From: a virus
DNA length: 51,481 nucleotides
Virus record (IMG/VR): IMGVR_UViG_3300031259_000021
Location: 1 to 51,481 of that record
Direction: 5' to 3' (one strand)
Below, piece after piece: positions 48,077 through 51,481 of this stretch. The translations under genes were made by a program, and so were the position numbers. The stretch's first letter is position 1, and each line of letters starts with the position of its first letter. Under the pieces are notes generated by a model. It was given only the letters and a program-made list of their open reading frames with translations. It was not told where the DNA came from and did no database searches.

Positions 48077-49398
48077 CGTCGATGGCCGAAGCGTTCCTGC
48101 AGCTGCCTGCCGCCGAGCAGGAGGCATACCTCGCGCGCATGGGCCCGGCCCTGCGCTACCGGTGGGACTTCTGGTCGCGCCCTGAGCAGCTGGCCCCGGC
48201 CGGCGACTGGGTCTGGTGGCTGATCAAGGCGGGCCGTGGCTGGGGCAAGACCCGCACCGGCGCCGAATGGGTGCGCGGCGAGGTTGAGGCCGGCCGGCGT
48301 GGGCGGTTCGCCCTGGTTGCCCGCACCGCGGCCGATGCCCGCGACGTGATGGTCGAAGGCGAGTCCGGGCTGCTGGCTATCTGCCCGCCCTGGCAAAGGC
48401 CCAATTACGAGCCCAGCAAGCGACGCATTACCTGGCCGAATGGGGCGCTGGCGACCGTGTACAGCGCCGACGAGCCGGACCTGCTGCGCGGCCCCCAGCA
48501 CGACGGCGCCTGGGTGGATGAGCTGGCCTCCTGGCGCTTCCCCGACGCTTGGGACCAGCTGCAGTTCGGCCTGCGCCTGGGCGACCACCCGCGCGGGGTG
48601 ATCACCACCACGCCTCGGCCCACGAAGCTGATCCGGGAGATTGCGGCCGCGAAGACCACGACCATCACGAACGGCCGGAGCCTGGACAACAAGGCCAACC
48701 TGGCGCCCGAGTTCTTCACCTTCATCGTGAACAAGTACGCCGGGACCCGCCTGGGCCGCCAGGAGCTGGAGGGCGAGATCCTGGAGGACAACCCGGGCGC
48801 CCTGTGGCACCGGGGCAACTTCGACACCAACCGGGTCACCAAGATGCCCGAGCTGCGCCGCATCGTGGTGGCCGCCGACCCGGCCGTCACCTCGAACGCG
48901 GACAGCGACGAGACCGGCATCATCGTGGCCGGCCTGGGCGCCGAGAACCCGCCGCACTTCTACGTGTTGGATGACCTGAGCCTGTCGGCCTCGCCCGACG
49001 GCTGGGCCCGGGTGCTGGTGATGGCCTATCTGCGCCAGAAGGCGGACCGCATCATCGGCGAGGTGAACAACGGCGGCGACCTCATCGAGACGATCATCCG
49101 CCATGTGGAGATCGACGGCAAGAAGGCGGGCCTGAACGCCAGCTACAAGGCCGTGCACGCCTCCCGGGGCAAGGCCATCCGCGCCGAGCCCATCTCCGCC
49201 CTGTACGAGCAGAACCGGGTGCACCACGTGGGCGCCTTCCCGGTGTTGGAGGACCAGCTTTGCGACTGGGACCCCGCCACCAGCACCGACAGCCCCGACC
49301 GCCTCGACGCCCTGGTCTGGGCCCTGACCGAACTGTCCGGCGACTCAACCGGGCCCATCAAGATCAACGCTGGCCTGCTGGGAAGGATGCGCCGATGA
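48073..49398 (+). CDS. terL: Terminase large subunit (copy 2)
   Basis: 441 residues, the same as 4505-5830, with intact Walker A, Walker B and nuclease acidic residues. If both copies are in one chromosome, both are functional-looking. Confidence 0.95.
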   Translation: MTSMAEAFLQLPAAEQEAYLARMGPALRYRWDFWSRPEQLAPAGDWVWWLIKAGRGWGKTRTGAEWVRGEVEAGRRGRFALVARTAADARDVMVEGESGLLAICPPWQRPNYEPSKRRITWPNGALATVYSADEPDLLRGPQHDGAWVDELASWRFPDAWDQLQFGLRLGDHPRGVITTTPRPTKLIREIAAAKTTTITNGRSLDNKANLAPEFFTFIVNKYAGTRLGRQELEGEILEDNPGALWHRGNFDTNRVTKMPELRRIVVAADPAVTSNADSDETGIIVAGLGAENPPHFYVLDDLSLSASPDGWARVLVMAYLRQKADRIIGEVNNGGDLIETIIRHVEIDGKKAGLNASYKAVHASRGKAIRAEPISALYEQNRVHHVGAFPVLEDQLCDWDPATSTDSPDRLDALVWALTELSGDSTGPIKINAGLLGRMRR

Positions 49399-49586
49399 AG
49401 AACCTGCTGCAGACCTGGGAGATGGAGCCCGGCCCGGGCGGCGTGCCGGTGGTGCCCGCCGCGGTAGACCACGACCGCCGCCTGCTGCCCCTCCTGGACG
49501 CCTATGGCAACCACATTCCCGACAAACGGCCGCGGGCCGGGTTCGGGGCTCACCTTTACGACCACGAAGGAAGGATGCGCCGATGA
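49395..49586 (+). CDS. Hypothetical small protein (copy 2)
   Basis: 63 residues, the same as 5827-6018. Confidence 0.6.
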   Translation: MKNLLQTWEMEPGPGGVPVVPAAVDHDRRLLPLLDAYGNHIPDKRPRAGFGAHLYDHEGRMRR

Positions 49587-49984
49587 CCAGATTCCAGCAC
49601 GTTCCCCATCCCCACATCGAAGCACGGAAGGACCAGGCGCCGCCCCCACTGCTCCCCCGCCACCGCCTTGATCGGATCAACGACACCCTGGCCGTGCGCA
49701 TCACCAACGCGGTGGGCTCCATGTGGTGCGCCTACGCCTTCGGCCTCCTGGCCCTGGTCAGCCTGCCTGACGCCATCAAGGGCGGCACCGCGGCGCTCAT
49801 CGCCTGGATCGCCCAGACGTTCCTGCAGCTGGTGCTTCTGTCCATCATCCTGGTGGGCCAGAAGGTGGCCGGCGCCGCCTCCGACGCCCAGGCCGCCGCC
49901 ACCTACCGGGATACCGAGGCCATCCTGCACGAGCTGCTGGAGTTGCAGCGCCACCTGCACGCCCAGGACGGGGAGGGCGAATGA
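49583..49984 (+). CDS. DUF1003-like membrane protein (copy 2)
   Basis: 133 residues, the same as 6015-6416, with two membrane spans. Confidence 0.6.
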   Translation: MTRFQHVPHPHIEARKDQAPPPLLPRHRLDRINDTLAVRITNAVGSMWCAYAFGLLALVSLPDAIKGGTAALIAWIAQTFLQLVLLSIILVGQKVAGAASDAQAAATYRDTEAILHELLELQRHLHAQDGEGE

Positions 49985-50169
49985 CCGACAAGAACTGGAT
50001 CAGCACCGGCAAGGCCAACAAGATCTTCAACCAGGGCATCGATGACCGCACCTTCCGCGACAACTTCCGCGACTGCGTGCAGAACCACCTCACCCCGGGC
50101 GGACAGTTCCGCTGGTTCCGGCCCGAGGTCGAGCAGCTGCGCGACGCGCCCAAGGACAAGGCGAGCTGA
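49981..50169 (+). CDS. Small MerR/excisionase-like protein (copy 2)
   Basis: 62 residues, the same as 6413-6601. Confidence 0.55.
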   Translation: MTDKNWISTGKANKIFNQGIDDRTFRDNFRDCVQNHLTPGGQFRWFRPEVEQLRDAPKDKAS

Positions 50170-50174
50170 AACAC

Positions 50175-50206
50175 GGAAAAGGCGGAAAACCAGGAAAACA
50201 CGGAAG
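50175..50206 (+). repeat. 9-bp phased GGAAAA repeats (copy 2)
   Basis: Same four units as 6607-6638. Confidence 0.6.
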
Positions 50207-50262
50207 TAACATCCTGGATGCCTTCATGCGCGGGCGTGAGTCTTGGGTCATCCGAGGTTCAG

Positions 50263-50787
50263 ATGGCCGAGTTCATGCGCGCGTTGCCCTACGTGCTCGA
50301 CAATGAGGGAGCCAATCTGCCTCACGGCGGAAAGTGCGACATCCCCGGCGATTCCGGCGGCCGCACGAACTGTGGCGTCAGCACCCCAGCCCTTCTGGAT
50401 TTCAACCGCCGGCATCCCGAGCTGGGGTTCCCCGATGACCCTTGGGCGCTGACGCCCGACCAGATCGCCACGTTCTACCATATGGACTTCTGGGGCTACG
50501 ACGGCATCGCCGCCCAGCCCATTGCCACGAAGCTCATGGACATGGGCGTGAACATGGGCCGCGGCACGGCTGTGGAACTGGCGCAGAAAATCCTGGGCGT
50601 AACCGTTGACGGTGGATGGGGCCCTGCCTCTCAGGCGGCCGCCAACGCCCAGGATCCAGACGCGTTGCTTGACCACCTGGCCCAGGCCTCCACCGACCAC
50701 TACAACGCCATCGTCGCCCGCAAGCCGGCGGACGCGAAGTTCCTGCCTGACTGGCTCCGGCGCGCCGCCAGGGTGCCGAATGCCTGA
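50263..50787 (+). CDS. GH108 endolysin (copy 2)
   Basis: 174 residues, the same as 6695-7219; alternative start at 50218. Confidence 0.85.
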   Translation: MAEFMRALPYVLDNEGANLPHGGKCDIPGDSGGRTNCGVSTPALLDFNRRHPELGFPDDPWALTPDQIATFYHMDFWGYDGIAAQPIATKLMDMGVNMGRGTAVELAQKILGVTVDGGWGPASQAAANAQDPDALLDHLAQASTDHYNAIVARKPADAKFLPDWLRRAARVPNA

Positions 50788-51112
50788 CGCATGTGCGACC
50801 CCGGAGACCCTTACGACGAGCGCCCCTACGACTGGCCGTACTGGCCTGTTCCGGGATCTGGTCAGGCGGGACCGGCCGGAGAGCCCCGAAGCGTTCGTGC
50901 TGATGGGCACGACCGGCTTCCTGGGCTCTGGATTCCTGATGATGGCCTTTGCGGCCGCTCGTCGGATCTGGATCAAGGGTGACCTGGGCGCCGGAGCCAT
51001 GAGCGCAATTACCGCCACAGCCGCCTCGCTGGCACTGCTGATCGCCTACGTCAAGGGCCGGCGCCGGCCGGACGACGTTTCCCCTTCCACCCCATTCCAG
51101 GAGCCCCAGTGA
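50780..51112 (+). CDS. Putative holin (copy 2)
   Basis: 110 residues, the same as 7212-7544, two spans. Confidence 0.65.
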   Translation: MPDACATPETLTTSAPTTGRTGLFRDLVRRDRPESPEAFVLMGTTGFLGSGFLMMAFAAARRIWIKGDLGAGAMSAITATAASLALLIAYVKGRRRPDDVSPSTPFQEPQ

Positions 51113-51345
51113 AAACTCTTGAGCAGTACCTCCTCGACGCGGCCGACACCACCACGACCATGCACATGCTGGTCATGAAGCCCCGGGCCACTTCCACGGC
51201 GCCGGACGGCACGGTGACGCAGGCGCCGGTTTGTTTCTACATCCACCCCTCGGGCGTCGACGGCGAGACCCTGGACTTCGCGGTGGACGGGAACACCCTG
51301 TCCCAGGATCCCAGCGTGACCTACGCCGAGGAACCGGCCCAGTGA
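51109..51345 (+). CDS. Hypothetical small protein (copy 2)
   Basis: 78 residues, the same as 7541-7777. Confidence 0.6.
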   Translation: MKTLEQYLLDAADTTTTMHMLVMKPRATSTAPDGTVTQAPVCFYIHPSGVDGETLDFAVDGNTLSQDPSVTYAEEPAQ

Positions 51346-51481
51346 CCGCCAAGGGCTACCTCATCGCCGCCGTCCTGCTGCTCGCGGGCGGCGCCGGCCT
51401 GGGCTGGATGGCCCGCGGCTGGGGTAGCAAGAGCCAGCCCGCCGACCTGGCCCAGGCGGCCCAGCAGGACCAGACCGGGGC
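51342..51481 (+). CDS. Spanin-like protein, 5' fragment (copy 2)
   Basis: The first 46 codons of the gene at 7774-8481, including the membrane span, are cut off by the window end. GTG start in a GTGA overlap. Confidence 0.5.
   Translation, partial: MTAKGYLIAAVLLLAGGAGLGWMARGWGSKSQPADLAQAAQQDQTG

Larger units (their letters stand above)
46201..51481 (+). repeat. Long direct repeat, right copy
   Basis: The right copy begins 9 bases before the replication-protein ATG and runs to the window end inside the spanin-like gene. See the left copy for comparison. It marks the point at which the unit begins again. Confidence 0.9.

Overview
The window is dense, high-GC phage DNA (roughly 65% GC by eye, with GC-ending codons and strong GGAGG-type ribosome binding sites). 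It holds a temperate, contractile-tailed phage: DUF3383 tail sheath, DUF3277 tail tube, gp138-type spike, gp25-like and J-like baseplate proteins, tyrosine integrase, excisionase and a repressor/cro switch. The host cannot be named from the sequence. The GC content, the partial tRNA-Val(GAC) in the attachment region and the Cys-Gly-(Pro-Thr)n lipoprotein would fit a soil or sediment bacterium such as an acidobacterium or proteobacterium, but that is a guess.

The window is longer than one phage genome. From 2633 to 7913 the sequence recurs at 46201-51481 at a constant offset of 43,568 bases with no difference that I can see. The preceding 1-2632 aligns with 43569-46200 but is clearly diverged. 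So 2633-46200 is one complete circularly permuted genome unit of 43,568 bp with one copy of each gene. The flanks are either a second, slightly different prophage in tandem, a concatemer or mixed phage population, or an assembly overlap between two alleles.

Layout of the unit. Rightward: replication (SF2 helicase, TOPRIM primase, winged-helix-like replication protein, a GTAAC iteron cluster, NinB), terminase small and large subunits, a lysis and membrane cassette (GH108 endolysin, holin-like and spanin-like proteins), head genes (portal, MuF, DUF2213 protease/scaffold, cement-like protein, capsid), head-tail connectors, tail sheath, tube, a chaperone with a predicted -1 frameshift, tape measure, baseplate, tail fibre (2642-29701). 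Then come a small leftward ribbon-helix-helix gene, a short rightward gene, the attP region (a 3' piece of tRNA-Val between two pairs of TTGAGCCG repeats) and the integrase. A leftward lipoprotein lies between integrase and excisionase. The long leftward early operon (40439 down to 33165) carries a pentapeptide-repeat protein, a RecE-like exonuclease, an OB-like ssDNA-binding candidate, a YbcO-like nuclease, a DUF4406-like protein, a MazG-like fusion and excisionase. The immunity region (40.5-41.9 kb) has a leftward repressor, a rightward cro-like gene and a CII-like gene, followed by HNH, RusA and ParB-like genes that lead back into the helicase.

The most informative new signals are: two early promoters built on one plan, each with a 19-bp operator of the form TATGGACA-NNN-TGTCCATA between -35 and -10; a cro mRNA predicted to be leaderless; phased iterons behind the replication genes; an attP with symmetric arm-site pairs; an allelic helicase/primase module with a gained or lost zinc ribbon and a swapped TOPRIM half; and a repeated beta-rich insert shared by three virion proteins.
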